DNA from: Excoecaria cochinchinensis
Taxonomy: Eukaryota; Streptophyta; Magnoliopsida; Malpighiales; Euphorbiaceae
Reading direction: 5' to 3'
Length of the DNA: 64,000 nt
Assembly (NCBI GenBank): GCA_947683425.1
Contig: CANTUQ010000301.1
Coordinates: 62,001-126,000, forward strand
Part shown: in pieces, positions 26,001-39,700 of the stretch
Layout: every line of letters begins with the position of its first letter
How positions within the stretch are numbered: position 1 is the stretch's first letter
Made by a program: the position numbers and the translations under genes
Notes under the pieces: model-generated
The model's input: only the letters and a program-made list of their open reading frames with translations
Told to the model about the DNA's origin: nothing
Database searches by the model: none

Positions 26001-27739
26001 ACAACGCATCGAGAATTGGCTTCGTCGGAATCCGACGAATTTCTACGGATTTCCCTAGGGCCACTAAGGAAAATCACCGAAATCGAAAAATAGTAAAAAG
26101 TGGTTAAATTTTTGATCCGAGTCCAATAATTCAGGAAAACTCGATTGGAATAGCAACTGGAAGCTTGCCGGTAACAACGCATCGAGAATTGGCTTCGTCG
26201 GAATCCGACGAATTTTTACGGATTTTCCTAGGGACCACTAGGAAAAATCACCAAAATCGAAAAATCGTAAAACATTGTGAAATTTTAGATTCGAGTCCAA
26301 TAATTCAGGAAAACTCGATTGGAATAGCTACTGAAAGCTTGCCGTCGAGAATTGAATTCGTCGGAATCCGACGAATTTTTACGGATTTCCCTAGGGGTAC
26401 CACTAGGGAAAATCACCGAAATCGAAAAATCGTAAAAAGTGGTGAAATTTTGGATCCGAGTCCAATAATTCAGGAAAACTCGATTGGAATAGATACTGGA
26501 AGCTTGCCGTCAAGAATTGGCTTAGTCGGAATCCAACGAGTTTTTACGGATTTTCCTAGGGGTACCACTAGGAAAAATCACCGAAATCGAAAAATCGTAA
26601 AAAGTGGTGAAATTTTGGATCCGAGTCTAAATATTCAGGAAAACTCGATTGGAATAGCTACTGGAAGCATGCCGGTCACAACAAATCGAGAATTGGCTTC
26701 GTCGGAATCCGACGAATTTTTACGAATTTCCCTAGGGGTACCACTAGGGAAAATCACCAAAATCGAAAAATCGTAAAAAGTGGTGAAATATTAGATCCGA
26801 GTCCAATAATTCAGGAAAACTCGATTGGAATTACTACTGGAAGCTTGCCGGTCACAACGCATCGAGAATTGGTTTCGTCGGAATCCGACAAATTTTTACG
26901 GATTTCCCTAGGGTCACTAGGGAAAATAACCAAAATCGAAAAATTGTAAAAAGTGGTGAAATTTTTGATCCTAGTCAAATAATTCAGGAAAACTCGATTG
27001 GAATAGCTACTGGAAACTTGCCGTCGAGAACTGGCTTCGTCGAAATCCGACGAATTTTTACGAATTTCCCTACGTGTAAAACAAGGGAAAATAACCAAAA
27101 TCGAAAAATCGTAAAAAGTGGTGAAATTTTGGATCCGAGTCAAAAAATTTAGAAAAACTCGATTGGAATAACTACTGGAAGCTTACCGTCGAGAATTGGA
27201 TTCATCGGAATCCGACGAATTTTTACGGATTTCCCTAGGGTTACCAACTAGGGAAAATCACCAAAATCGAAAAATTATAGAAAGTGGTGAAATTTTTGAT
27301 CCGAGTCCAGTAATTAAGGAAAACTCGATTGGAATAGCTACTGGAAGCTTGCCGTCGAGAATTTGCTTCGTCGGAATCCGACGAATTTTTACGGATTTTC
27401 CTAGGGGTACCACTAGGGAAAATCACCGAAATTGAAAAATCTTAAAAAGTGGTTAAATTTTTGATCCGAGTCCAATAATTCAGGAAAACTCGATTGGAAT
27501 AGCAACAGGAAGCTTGCCTGTCACAACGCATCGAGAATTGGCTTCGTCGGAATCTGACGAATTTTTACGGATTTCCCTAGGCGTACCACTAGGGAAAAAC
27601 ACCGAAATCGAAAATCGTAAAAAGTGGTAAAATTTTGGATCCGAGTCCAATAATTCAGGAAAACTCGATTGGAATAGCTACTGGAAGCTTGCCGGTCACA
27701 ACGCATCGAGAATTGGCTTCGCGGAATCCGACGAATTTT

Positions 27740-28270
27740 TACGGATTTCCCTAGAGGTACCACTAGGGAAAATCACCAAAATCGAAAAATCATAAAAAGT
27801 GGTGAAATTTTTGATCCGAGTCCAATAATTAAGATAAACTCGATTGGAATAGCTACTGGAAGCTTCCCGTCGAGAATTGGGATCGTCGGAATCCGATGAA
27901 TTTTTACGGATTTCCCTAGGGGTACCACTAGGAAAAATCACCAAAATCGAAAAATCGTAAAAAGTGGTGAAATTTTGATCCGAGTCCAAAAATTCAGGAA
28001 AACTCGATTGGAATAGCTACTGGAAGCTTACCGTCGAGAATTGGTTTCGTCAGAATCCGACAAATTTTTACGTATTTCCCTAGGGGTACCACTAGGGAAA
28101 ATCACCAAAATCAAAAAATCGTAAAAAGTGGTGAAATTTTTGATCCGAGTCCAATAATTCAGGAAAACTCGATTGGAATAGCTATTGGAAAATTGCCGTC
28201 GAGAATTGACTTCGTAGGAATCCGACGAATTTTTACGGATTTTCCTAGGGGTACCACTAGGGAAAATCAC
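27740..28270 (+). repeat. Block recurring three times in Domain II, member 1
   Basis: A monomer with AATTAAGATAAACTCG followed by AAGCTTCCCGTCGAG and GGGATCGTCGGAATCCGATG begins this block. It recurs at about 30.47-31.00 kb (offset 2,729 bp) and about 34.92-35.40 kb, followed each time by a monomer with AAGCTTACCGTCGAG. A related single monomer lies near 22.41-22.52 kb. Limits are approximate. Confidence 0.75.
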
Positions 28271-29169
28271 CGAAATTGAAAAATCGTAAAAAGTGGTTAA
28301 ATTTTTGATCCGAGTCCAATAATTCAGGAAAAATCGATTGGAATATCAACTGGAAGCTTGCCGGTCACAACGCATCGAGAATTGGTTTCGTCGGAATCCG
28401 ACGAATTTTTACGGATTTTTCTAGGTGTACCTATAGGGAAAAACACCGAAATCGAAAAATCGTAAAAAGTGGTGAAATTTTGGATCCGAGTCCAATAATT
28501 CAGGAAAAATCGATTGGTATAATTACTGGAAGCTTGCCGGTCACAACGCATCGAGAATTGGTTTCGTCGGAATCCGACGAATTTTTACGGATTTCCCTAG
28601 AAGTACCACTAGGGAATATCACAAAAATCGAAAAATCGTAAAAAGTGGTGAAATTTTGGATCCGAGTCCAATAATTCAGGAAAACTCGATTGGAATAGCT
28701 ACTGGAAGCTTGCCGTCGAGAATTGGCTTCGTCGGAATCCGACGAATTTTTACGGATTTCCCTAGGGGGTAGCACTAGGGAAAATCACCAAAATCGAAAA
28801 ATCGTAAAAAGTGGTGAAATTTCTGATCCGAGTTCAATAATTCAGGAAAACTCAATTGGAATAGTAACTGGAAGCTTGCCGGTCACAACGCATCGAGAAT
28901 TGGCTTCGTCGGAATCCGACGAATTTTTACGGATTTCCCTAGGGGTACCACTAGGGAAAATCACCGAAATCGAAAAATCGTAAAAACTGGTGAAATTTTG
29001 GATCCGAGTCCAATAATTCAGGAAAACTCGATTGGAATAGCTACTGGAAGCATGCCGTCGATAATTGGCTTCGTCGGAATCCGACGAATTTTTACGGATT
29101 TTCCTAGGGGTACCACTAGGGAAAATTACCGAAATCGAATAATCGTAAAAAGTGGTGAAATTTTGGATC

Positions 29170-30420
29170 CGAGTCCAATAATTCAGGAAAATTCGATTGG
29201 AATAGCAACTAGAAGCTTGCCGGTCACAACGCATCGAGAATTGGTTTTGTCGAAATCCGACGAATTTTTACGGATTTCCATAGGGGTACCACTAGGGAAA
29301 ATCACCAAAATCGAAAAATTGTAAAAAGTGGTGAAATTTCTGATCCGAGTCTAATAATTCAGGAAAACTTGATTGGAATAGCAACTGGAAGCTTGCCGGT
29401 CACAACGCATCGATAATTGGGTTCGTCGGAATCCGACGAATTTTTACGGATTTCCCTAGGTGTACCATTAGGGAAAATCACCGAAATCGAAAAATAGTAA
29501 AAAGTGGTGAAATTTCTGATCCGAGTCCAATAAATCAAGAAAACTCGATTGGTTTTGCTACAGGAAGTTTGCCGGTCACAACGCATCGAGAATTGGCTTC
29601 CTCGGAATCCGATGAATATTTACGGATTACCCTAGGGGTACCACTAAGGAAAATCATAAAAATCGAAAAATCATAAAAAGTGGTGAAATTTTAGGTCCGA
29701 GTCCAATAATTCAGGAAAACTCGATTGGAATAGCTACTGGAAGCTTGCCATCGAGAACTGGCTTCGTCGGAATCCGACGAATTTTTACGAATTTACCTAG
29801 GGGGTACCACAAGGGAAAATCACCAAAATCGAAAAATCGTAAAAAGTGGTAAAATTTTGGATCCGAGTCCAAAAATTCAGGAAAACTCGATTGGAATTGC
29901 TACTGGAAGCTTGCCGTCGAGAACTGGCTTCGTCGGAATCCGAAGAATTTTTACAAATTTCTCTAGGGGTACCACAAGTGAAAATCACCAAAATAGAAAA
30001 ATCGTAAAAAGTGGTGAAATTTTGGATCCGAGTAGAAAAATTCAGGAAAACTCGATTGGAATAGCTACTTGAAGCTTGCCGTCGAGAATTGGCTTCGTCG
30101 GAATCCGACGAATTTTTACGGATTTCCCTAGGGGTACCACTAGTGAAAATCACCGAAATCGAAAAATCGTAAAAAGTGGTTAAATTTTTGATCCGAGTCC
30201 AATAATTCAGGAAAACTCGATTGAAATAGCAACTGGAAGCTTGCCGGTAACAACGCATCGAGAATTGGCTTCGTCGGAATCCGACGAATTTTTACGGATT
30301 TCCCTAGGGGTACCATTAGGGAAAATCACCGAAATTGAAAAATCGTAAAACGTGATGAAATTTCTGATCCGAGTCCAATAATTCAAGAAAATTCAATTGG
30401 AATAGCTACTGGAAGCTTGC
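29170..30420 (+). repeat. 1,871-bp-offset block duplication, member 1
   Basis: The block aligns with about 31.04-32.45 kb. Shared private variants include AGCAACTAGAAGCTTGCC, GAATTGGTTTTGTCG, GAAAAATAGTAAAAAGTGG, GATGAATATTTACGG and GTAAAACGTGATGAAATTTC. The offset is 1,871 bp at the left (29211/31082) and 2,027 bp at the right (30301/32328), because member 2 has one additional monomer. Confidence 0.85.
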
Positions 30421-30469
30421 CGGTCACAACGCATCGAGAATTGGTTTCGTCGAAATCCGACGAATTTTT

Positions 30470-31000
30470 ACGGATTTCCCTAGAGGTACCACTAGGGAAA
30501 ATCACCAAAATCGAAAAATCATAAAAAGTGGTGAAATTTTTGATCCGAGTCCAATAATTAAGAAAAACTCGATTGGAATAGCTACTGGAAGCTTCCCGTC
30601 GAGAATTGGGATCGTCGGAATCCGATGAATTTTTACGGATTTCCCTAGGGGTACCACTAGGAAAAATCACCAAAATCGAAAAATCGTAAAAAGTGCTGAA
30701 ATTTTGGATCCGAGTCCAAAAATTCAGGAAAACTCGATTGGAATAGCTACTGGAAGCTTACCGTCGAGAATTGGTTTCGTCGGAATCCGACGAATGTTTA
30801 CGGATTTCCCTAGGGGTACCACTAGGGAAAATCACCAAAATCGAAAAATCGTAAAAAGTGGTGAAATTTTTGATCCGAGTCCAATAATTCAGGAAAACTC
30901 GATTGGAATAGCTACTGGAAGCTTGCCGTCGAGAATTGACTTCGTAGGAATCCGACGAATTTTTACGAATTTCCCTAGGGGTACCACTAGGGAAAATAAC
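30470..31000 (+). repeat. Block recurring three times in Domain II, member 2
   Basis: This is the second occurrence of the AAGCTTCCCGTCGAG-led monomer series described for 27740-28270. CCAATAATT at 27822 corresponds to 30551. Confidence 0.75.
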
Positions 31001-31039
31001 CAAAATCGAAAAATCGTAAAAAGTGGCGAAATTTTTGAT

Positions 31040-32450
31040 CCAAGTCCAATAATTCAGGAAAACTCGATTGGAATAGCAACTAGAAGCTTGCCGGTCACAA
31101 CGCATCGAGAATTGGTTTTGTCGGAATCCGACGAATTTTTACGGATTTCCATAGGGGTACCACTAGGGAAAATCACCAAAATCGAAAAATTGTAAAAAGT
31201 GGTGAAATTTCTGATCCGAGTCTAATAATTCAGGAAAACTTGATTGGAATAGCAACTGGAAGCTTGCCGGTCACAACGCATCGAGAATTGGGTTCGTCGG
31301 AATCCGACGAATTTTTACGGATTTCCCTAGGGGTACCATTAGGGAAAATCACCGAAATCGAAAAATAGTAAAAAGTGGTGAAATTTCTGATCCGAGTCCA
31401 ATAATTCAAGAAAACTCGATTGGAATTGCTACTGTAAGCTTGCCGGTCACAACGCATCGAGAATTGGCTTCGTCGGAATCCGATGAATATTTACGGATTT
31501 TCCTAGGGGTACCACTACGGAAAATCACAAAAATCAAAAAATCGTAAAAAGTGGTGAAATTTTAGATCCGAGTCCAATTATTCAGTTAAACTCGATTAGA
31601 ATAGCTACTGGAAGCTTGCCATCGAGAACTGGCTTCGTCGGAATCCGACGAATTTTTACGAATTTACCTAGGGGGTACCACAAGGGAAAATCACCAAAAT
31701 CGAAAAATCGTAAAAAGTGGTAAAATTTTGGATCCGAGTCAAAAAATTCAGGAAAACTCGATTGGAATTGCTACTGGAAGCTTGCCGTCGAGAACTGGCT
31801 TCGTCGGAATCCGAAGAATTTTTACGAATTTCTCTAGGGGTACCACAAGTGAAAATCACCAAAATAGAAAAATCGTAAAAAGTGTTGAAATTTTGGATCC
31901 GAGTCCAAAAATTCAGGAAAACTCGATTGGAATAGCTACTTGAAGCTTGCCGTCGAGAATTGGTTTCGTCGAAATCCGACGAATTTTTACGGATTTCACT
32001 AGGGGTACCACTAGGGAAAATCGAAAAATCGTAAAAAGTGGTGAAATTTTGGATCCGAGTCCAAAAATTCAGGAAAACTCCATTGGAATAGCTACTTGAA
32101 GCTTGCCATCGAGAATTGGCTTCGTCGGATTCCGACGAATTTTTACGGATTTCCCTAGGGGTACCACTAGTGAAAATCACCGAAATCGAAAAATCGTAAA
32201 AAGTGGTTAAATTTTTATCCGAGTCCAATAATTCAGGAAAACTCAATTGAAATAGCAACTGGAAGCTTGCCGGGTAACAACGCATCGAGAATTGGCTTCG
32301 TCGGAATCCGACGAATTTTTACGGATTTCCCTCGGGGTACCATTAGGGAAAATCACCGAAATCGAAAAATCGTAAAACGTGATGAAATTTCTGATCCGAG
32401 TCCAATAATTCAAGAAAATTCAATTGGAATAGCTACTGGAAGCTTGCCGG
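31040..32450 (+). repeat. 1,871-bp-offset block duplication, member 2 (one extra monomer)
   Basis: This is the partner of 29.17-30.42 kb. It contains an extra 156-bp monomer at 31943-32098, which raises the offset by exactly 156 bp. Confidence 0.85.
31943..32098 (+). repeat. Extra 156-bp monomer carrying both the 11-bp and 9-bp losses
   Basis: The unit lacks both the 11-bp segment (as in type B) and the 9-bp AAAATCACC repeat (as in type C), giving 176-11-9 = 156 bp. It is absent from the otherwise matching block at 29.17-30.42 kb, so it was gained here or lost there after the block was copied. Confidence 0.85.
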
Positions 32451-34280
32451 TCACAACGCATCGAGAATTGGTTTCGTCGGAATCCGACAAATTTTTACGG
32501 ATTTCCCTAGGGGTTACCACTGGGGAAAATAACCAAAATCGAAAAATTGTAAAAAGTGATGAAATTTTTGATCCGAGTCCAATAATTCAGGAAAACTCGA
32601 TTGGAATAGCTACTGGAAGCTTGCCGTCGAGAACTGGTTTCGTCGGAATCCGACGAATTTTTACGAATTTCCCTAGGGGTACCACAAGGAAAAATCACCA
32701 AAATAGAAAAATCTTAAAAAGTGGTGAAATTTTGGATCCGAGTCCAAAAATTCAGGAAAAATCGATTGGAATAGCTACTTGAAGCTTGCCGTCGAGAATT
32801 GGCTTCGTCGGAATCCGACGAATTTTTACGGATTTCCCTAGGGATACCACTAGTGAAAATCACCGAAATCGAAAAATCGTAAAAAGTGGTTAAATTTTTG
32901 ATCCGAGTCCAATAATTCAGGAAAACTCGATTGGAATAGCAACTGGAAGCTTGCCGGTCACAACGCATCGAGAATTGGCTTCGTCGGAATCCGACGAATT
33001 TTTACGGATTTCCCTAGGGGTACCATTAGGGAAAATCACCGAAATCGAAAAATCGTAAAACGTGATGAAATTTCTGATCCGAGTCCAATAATTCAAAAAA
33101 ACTCGATTGGAATAGATACTGGAAGCTTGCCGGTCACAACGCATCGAGAATTGGCTTCGTCGGAATCCGACGAATTTTTACGAATTTTCCTAGGGGTACC
33201 ACTACGGAAAATCACAAAAATCGAAAAATTGTAAAAAGTGGTGAAATTTTGGATCCGAGTCCAATAATTCAGGAAAACTCGATTGAAATAGCTACTGGAA
33301 ACTTGCCGTCGAGAACTGGCTTCGTCGGAATCCGACGAATTTACCTAAGGGGTACAACAAGGGAAAATCACCAAAATCGAAAAATCGTAAAAATTGGTAA
33401 AATTTTGGATCCGAGACCAAAAATTTAGGAAAACACGATTGGAATTGCTACTTGAAGCTTACCATTGAGAATTGGCTTCGTCGGATTCCGACGAATTTTT
33501 ACGTATTTCCCTAGGGGTACCACTAGTGAAAATCACCAAAATCGAAAAATCGTAAAAAGTGGTGAAATGTTGGATCTGAGTCCAATAATTCAGGAAAACA
33601 CGATTGAAATAGCTACTGGAAGCTTGCCGTCGAGAACTGGCTTCATCGGAATCCGACGAATTTACCTAGGGGGTACCACAAGGGAAAATCACCAAAATCG
33701 AAAAATCGTAAAAAGTGGTAAAATTTTTGATCCGAGTCCAAAAATTCAGGAAAACACGATTGGAATTGCTACTTGAAGCTTACCGTCGAGAATTGGCTTC
33801 GTCGGATTCCGACGAATTTTTATGTATTTCCCTAGGGGTACCACTAGGGAAAATCAGCAAAATTGAAAAATCGTAAAAAGTGATGAAATATTGGATCCGA
33901 GTCCAATAATTCAGGAAAACTCGATTGAAATAGCAATTGGAAGCTTGCAGTCGAGAATTGGCTTCGTCGGAATCCGACGAATTTTTACGGATACCCTAGG
34001 GGTACCAAGAGAGAAAATCACCAAAATCGAAAAATCGTAAAAACTGGTGAAATTTCTGATCCGAGTCCAATAATTCAGGAAAACTCGATTGGAATAGCAA
34101 CTGGAAGCTTGCCGGTCACAACGCATCGAGAATTGGCTTCGTCGGAATCCGACGAATTTTTACGGATTTCCCTAGGGGTCCCACTAGCAAAAATCACAAA
34201 TATCGAAAAATCGTAAAAAGTGGTGAAATTTCTGATCCGAGTCCAATAATTCAGTAAAACTCGATTCTAATAGCTACTGG
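32440..34280 (+). repeat. 8,291-bp-offset block duplication, member 2
   Basis: This is the partner of about 24.15-26.0 kb, with the same order of rare monomer types. Upstream of 32.44 kb the two loci differ: the left locus reads GTGGTTAAATTTTTTATCC and this one GTGATGAAATTTCTGATCC, so the block edge lies inside a monomer. Confidence 0.85.
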
Positions 34281-34919
34281 AAGCTTGCCGGTCACAACGC
34301 ATCGAGAATTGGTTTCGTCGGAATTCGACGAATTTTTACGGATTTTCCTAGGGTTACCACTACGGAAAATCACAAAAATCGAAAAATCGTAAAAAGTGGT
34401 GAAATTTTTGATCCGAGTCTAATAATTCAGGAAAACTCGATTGGAATAGCTACTGGAAGCTTGCCGTGGAGAACTGGCTTCGTCGAAATCCTACGAATTT
34501 TTACGAATTTCCCTAGGGGGTACCACAAGGGAAAATCACCAAAATTGAAAAATCGTAAAAAGTGGTAAAATTTTTTATCAGAGTCCAAAAATTTAGGAAA
34601 ACACGATTGGAATTGCTACTTGAAGCTTACTGTCGAGAATTAGTTTCGTCGGAATCCTAGGAATTTTTACGGATTTCCCCAGGGGTACCACTAGGGAAAA
34701 TCACAAAAATCGAAAAATCGTAAAAAGTGGTGAAATATTGGATCCGAGTCCAATAATTCAGGAAAACTCGATTGGAATAGCTACTGGAAGCTTGCCGTCG
34801 AGAATTGGCTTCGTCGAAATCCGACGAATTTTTACGAATTTTCCTAGGGGTACCACTCGGGAAAATCACCGAAATCGAAAAATAGTAAAAAGTGGTTAAA
34901 TTTTTGATCCGAGTCCAAT

Positions 34920-35400
34920 AATTAAGAAAAACTCGATTGGAATAGCTACTGGAAGCTTCCCATCGAGAATTGGGATCGTCGGAATCCGATGAATTTTTAC
35001 GGATTTCCCTAGGGGTACCACTAGAAAAAATCACCAAAATCGAAAAATCGTAAAAAGTGGTGAAATTTTGGATCCGAGTCCAAAAATTCAGGAAAACTAG
35101 ATTGGAATAGCTACTGGAAGCTTACCGTCGAGAATTGGTTTCGTCGGAATCCGACGAATTTTTACGGATTTCCCTAGGGGTACCACTAGGGAAAATCACC
35201 AAAATCGAAAAATCGTAAAAAGTGGTGAAATTTTTGATCCGAGTCCAATAATTCAGGAAAACTCGATTGGAATAGCTACTGGAAGCTTGCCGTCGAGAAT
35301 TGACTTCGTAGGAATCCGACGAATTTTTACGAATTTCCCTAGGGGTACCACTAGGGAAAATCACCAAAATCGAAAAATCGTAAAAAGTGGCGAAATTTTT
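34920..35400 (+). repeat. Block recurring three times in Domain II, member 3
   Basis: This is the third occurrence, here with AAGCTTCCCATCGAG. It passes directly into the block at 35.3 kb that is itself duplicated elsewhere, so duplicated blocks are nested or overlap. Confidence 0.72.
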
Positions 35401-36700
35401 GATCCGAGTCCAATAATTCAGGAAAACTCGATTGGAATAGCTACTGGAAGCTTGCCGTCGAGAATTGGCTTCGTCGGAATCCGACGAATTTTTTCGAATT
35501 TTCCGAGGGGTACCACTAGTGAAAATCACCGAAATTTAAAAATCATAAAAAGTGGTTAAATTTTTGATCCGAGTCCAATAATTCAGGAAAACTCGATTGG
35601 AATAGCAACTGGAAGCTTGCCGGTCACAACGCATCGAGAATTGGCTTCGTCGGAATCCGACGAATTTTTACGGATTTCCCTAGGGGTACCACTAGGGAAA
35701 ATCACCGAAATCGAAAAATCGTAAAAAGTGGTGAAATTTTGGATACAAGTCCAATAATTCAGGAAAACTCGATTGGAATAGCTACTGGAAGCTTGCCGGT
35801 CACAATGCATCGAGAATTGGCTTCGTCGAAATCCGACGAATTTCTACGGATTTCCCTAGGGGTACCACTAGGGAAAATCACAAAAATCGAAAAATCGTAA
35901 AAAGTGGTTAAAATTTTCATCCGAGTCCAAAAATTCAGGAAAACTCGATTGGAATAGCTACTGGAAGCTTGCCGTCGAGAATTGGCTTCGTCGAAATCCG
36001 ACGAATTTTTACGGATTTTCCTATGGGTACCACTAGGGAAAATCACCGAAATCGAAAAATTGTAAAAAGTGGTTAAATTTTTTATCCGAGTCCAATAATT
36101 CAGGAAAACTCGATTGGAATTGCTACTGGAAGCTTGCCGGTCACAACGCATCGAGAATTGGCTTCTTCGGAATCCGACGAATTTTTAAGAATTTCCCTAG
36201 GGGTACCACTAAGGAAAATCACCAAAATCGAAAAATCATAAAAAGTGGTGAAATATTGGATCCGAGTCAAATAATTCAGGAAAACTCGATTGGAATAGCT
36301 ACTGGAAGCTTGCCGTCGAGAAATGGTTTCGTCGAAATCCGACGAATTTTTACGGATTTCCCTAGGGGTACCACTAGGAAAAATCACCGAAATCGAAAAA
36401 TCGTAAAAAGTGGTGAAATTTCTGACCCGAGTCCAATAATTCAGGAAAACTCGATTGGAATAGCTACTGGAATCTTGCCGGTCACAACGCATCGAGAATT
36501 GGCTTCGTCGGAATCCGACGAATTTTTACGGATTTCCCTAGGGGTACAACTAGGAAAAATTACCAAAATCGTAAAAAGTGGTGAAATTTTGGATCCGAGT
36601 CCAATAATTCAGGAAAACTCGATTGGAATAGCTACTGGAATCTTGCCGTCGAGAATTGGCTTCGTCGGAATCCGACGAATTTTTACGGATTTCCCTAGGG
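35300..36700 (+). repeat. Three-copy block in Domain II, member 1
   Basis: The block matches about 41.6-43.0 kb at an offset of 6,295 bp and, for its later part, about 50.24-51.05 kb at 14,320 bp. Shared private features are GACGAATTTTTTCG with TTCCGAGGGG, GAAATTTAAAAATCATAAAA, GAGAAATGGTTTCGTCG, and a type F monomer followed by GGAATCTTGCCGTCGAG. Confidence 0.83.
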
Positions 36701-39700
36701 GTACCACAAGGGAAAATCACGAAAATCGAAAAATCATAAAAAGTGGTGAAATTTTGGATCCGAGTCCAAAAATTCAGGAAAACACGATTGGAATTGCTAC
36801 TGGAAGTTTGCCGTCGAGAATTGGCTTCGTCGGAATCCGACGAATTTTTACGGATTTCCCGAGGCGTACCACTAGTGAAAATCACCGAAATCGAAAAATC
36901 GTAAAAAGTGGTTAAATTTTTTATCCGAGTCCAATAATTCAGGAAAACTCGATTGGAATAGCAACTGGAAGCTTGCCGGTCACAACGCATCGAGAATTGG
37001 CTTCGTCGGAATCCGACGAATTTTTACGGATTTCCCTAGGGGTACCACTAGGGAAAATCACCGAAATCGAAAAATCATAAAAAGTGGTGAAATTTTGGAT
37101 CCGAGTCCAATAATTCAGGAAAACTCGATTGGAATAGCTACTGGAAGCATGCCGTCGATAATTGGCTTCGTCGGAATCCGACGAATTTTTACGGATTTTC
37201 ATAGGGGTACCACTAGGGAAAATTACCGAAATCGAAAAATCGTAAAAAGTGGTTAAATTTTTGATCCGAGTCCAATAATTCAGGAAATTTCGATTGGAAT
37301 AGCAACTAGAAGCTTGCCGGTCACAACGCATCGAGAATTGGTTTTGTCGGAATACGACGAATTTTTACGGATTTCCATAGGGGTACCACTAGGGAAAATC
37401 ACCAAAATCAAAAAATTGTAAAAAGTGGTGAAATTTCTGATCCGAGTCTAATAATTCATGAAAACTTGATTGGAATAGCAACTGGAAGCTTACCGGTCAC
37501 AACGCATCGATAATTGGGTTCGTCGGAATCCGACGAATTTTTACGGATTTCCCTAGGGTTACCATTAGGGAAAATCACCGAAATCGAAAAATAGTAAAAT
37601 GTGGTGAAATTTTAGATCCGAGTCCAATAATTCAGGAAAACTCGCTTGGAATAGCTACTGGAAGCTTGCTATCGAGAACTGGATTCATCGGAATCCGACG
37701 AATTTATCTAGGGTGTACCACAAGGGAAAATCACCAAAATCGAAAAATCGTAAAAAGTGGTAAAATTTTGGATCCGAGTCCAAAAATTCAGGAAAACACG
37801 ATTGGAATTGCTACTTGAAGCTTACCGTCGAGAATTGGTTTCGTTGGATTGCGACGAATCTTTACGGATTTCCCTAGGGGTACGACTAGGGAAAATCACC
37901 AAAATCGAAAAATCGTAAAAAGTGGTGAAATATTGGATCCGAGTCCAATAATTCAGGAAAACTCGATTGAAATAGCTACTGGAAGCTTGCCATCGATAAT
38001 TGGCTTCGTCGAAATCCGACGAATATTTACGGATTTTCCTAGGGGTACCACTAGGGAAAATCACCGAAATCGAAAAATCGTAAAAAGTGATTAAATTTTT
38101 GATCCGAGTCCAATAATTCAGGAAAATTCGATTGGAATAGCAACTAGAAGCTTGCCTGTCACAACGCATCGAGAATTGGCTTCGTCGGAATCCGACGAAT
38201 TTTTACGGATTTCCCTAGCGGTACCACTAGGGAAAATCACCAAAATCGAAAAATTGTAAAAAGTGGTAAAATTTCTGATCCGAGTCCAATAATTCAGGAA
38301 AACTCGATTGGAATAGCAACTGGAAGCTTGCCGGTCACAACGAATCGAGAATTGGCTTCGTCGGAATCCGACGAATTTTTACGGATTTCCCTAGAGTTAC
38401 CACTAGGGAAAATCACCAAAATCGAAAAATCGTAAAAAGTGGTGAAATTTTGGATCCGAGTCCAATAATTCAGGAAAACTCGATTGGAATAGCTACTGGA
38501 AGCTTGCCGTCGAGAATTGGCTTCGTCGGAATCCAACGAATTTTTTCGGATTTCCCTAGGGATACTACTAGGGAAAATCACCGAAATCGAAAAATCGTAA
38601 AAAGTGGTGAAATTTTTGATCCGAGCCCAAATATTTAGGAAAACTCGATTGGAACAGCTACTGGAAGCTTACAGTCGAGAATTGGATTCGTCGGAATCCG
38701 ACGAATTTTTACGGATTTCCCTAGGGGTACTACTAGGGAAAATCACCGAAATCGAAAAATCGTAAAAAGTGGTGAAATTTTAGATCCGAGTCAAAATATT
38801 CAGGAAAACTCGATTGGAATTGCTACTGGAAGCTTGCCGTCGAGAATTGGTTTCGTCGGAATCCGACGAATTTTTACGGATTTCCCTAGGGGGTACCACT
38901 AGGGAAAATCATCAAAATCGAAAAATCATAAAAACTGGTGAAATTTCTGATCTAAGTCCAATAATTCAGGAAAACTCGATTGGAATAGCTACTAGAAGCT
39001 TGCCGGTCACAACGCATCGAGAATTGGCTTCGTCGGAATTCGACGAATTTTTACGAATTTCCCTAGGGGTACCACTACGGAAAATCACAAAAATCGAAAA
39101 ATTGTAAAAAGTGGTGAAATTTTGGATCCGAGTCCAATAATTCAGGAAAACTCGATTGGAATAGCTACTGGAAGCATGCCGGTCACAACGCATCAAAAAT
39201 TGGCTTCGTCGGAATCCGACAAATTTTTACGGATTTCCCTAGGGTTACCACTAAGGAAAATCACCAAAATCGAAAAATCGTAAAAAGTGGTGAAATTTTT
39301 GATCCGAGTCCAATAATTTAGGAAAACTCGATTGGAATAGCTACTGGAAGCATGCCGGTCACAACGCATCGAGAATTGGCTTCGTCGGAATCCGACGAAT
39401 TTTTACGAATTTCCCTATGGGTACCACTAGGGAAAATTACCAAAATCGAAAAATCATAAAAATTGGTGAAATATTGGATCCGAGTCAAATAATTCAGGAA
39501 AACTCGATTGGAATAGCTACTGGAAGCTTGCCGTTGAGAATTGGCTTCGTCGAAATCCAACGAATTTTTACGGATTTCCCTAGGTGTACCAATAGGGAAA
39601 ATCATCGAAATCGAAAAATCGTAAAAAGTGGTGAAATTTTGGATTCGAGTCCAAATATTCAGGAAAACTCGATTGGAATAGCTACTGTAAGCTTGCCGGT

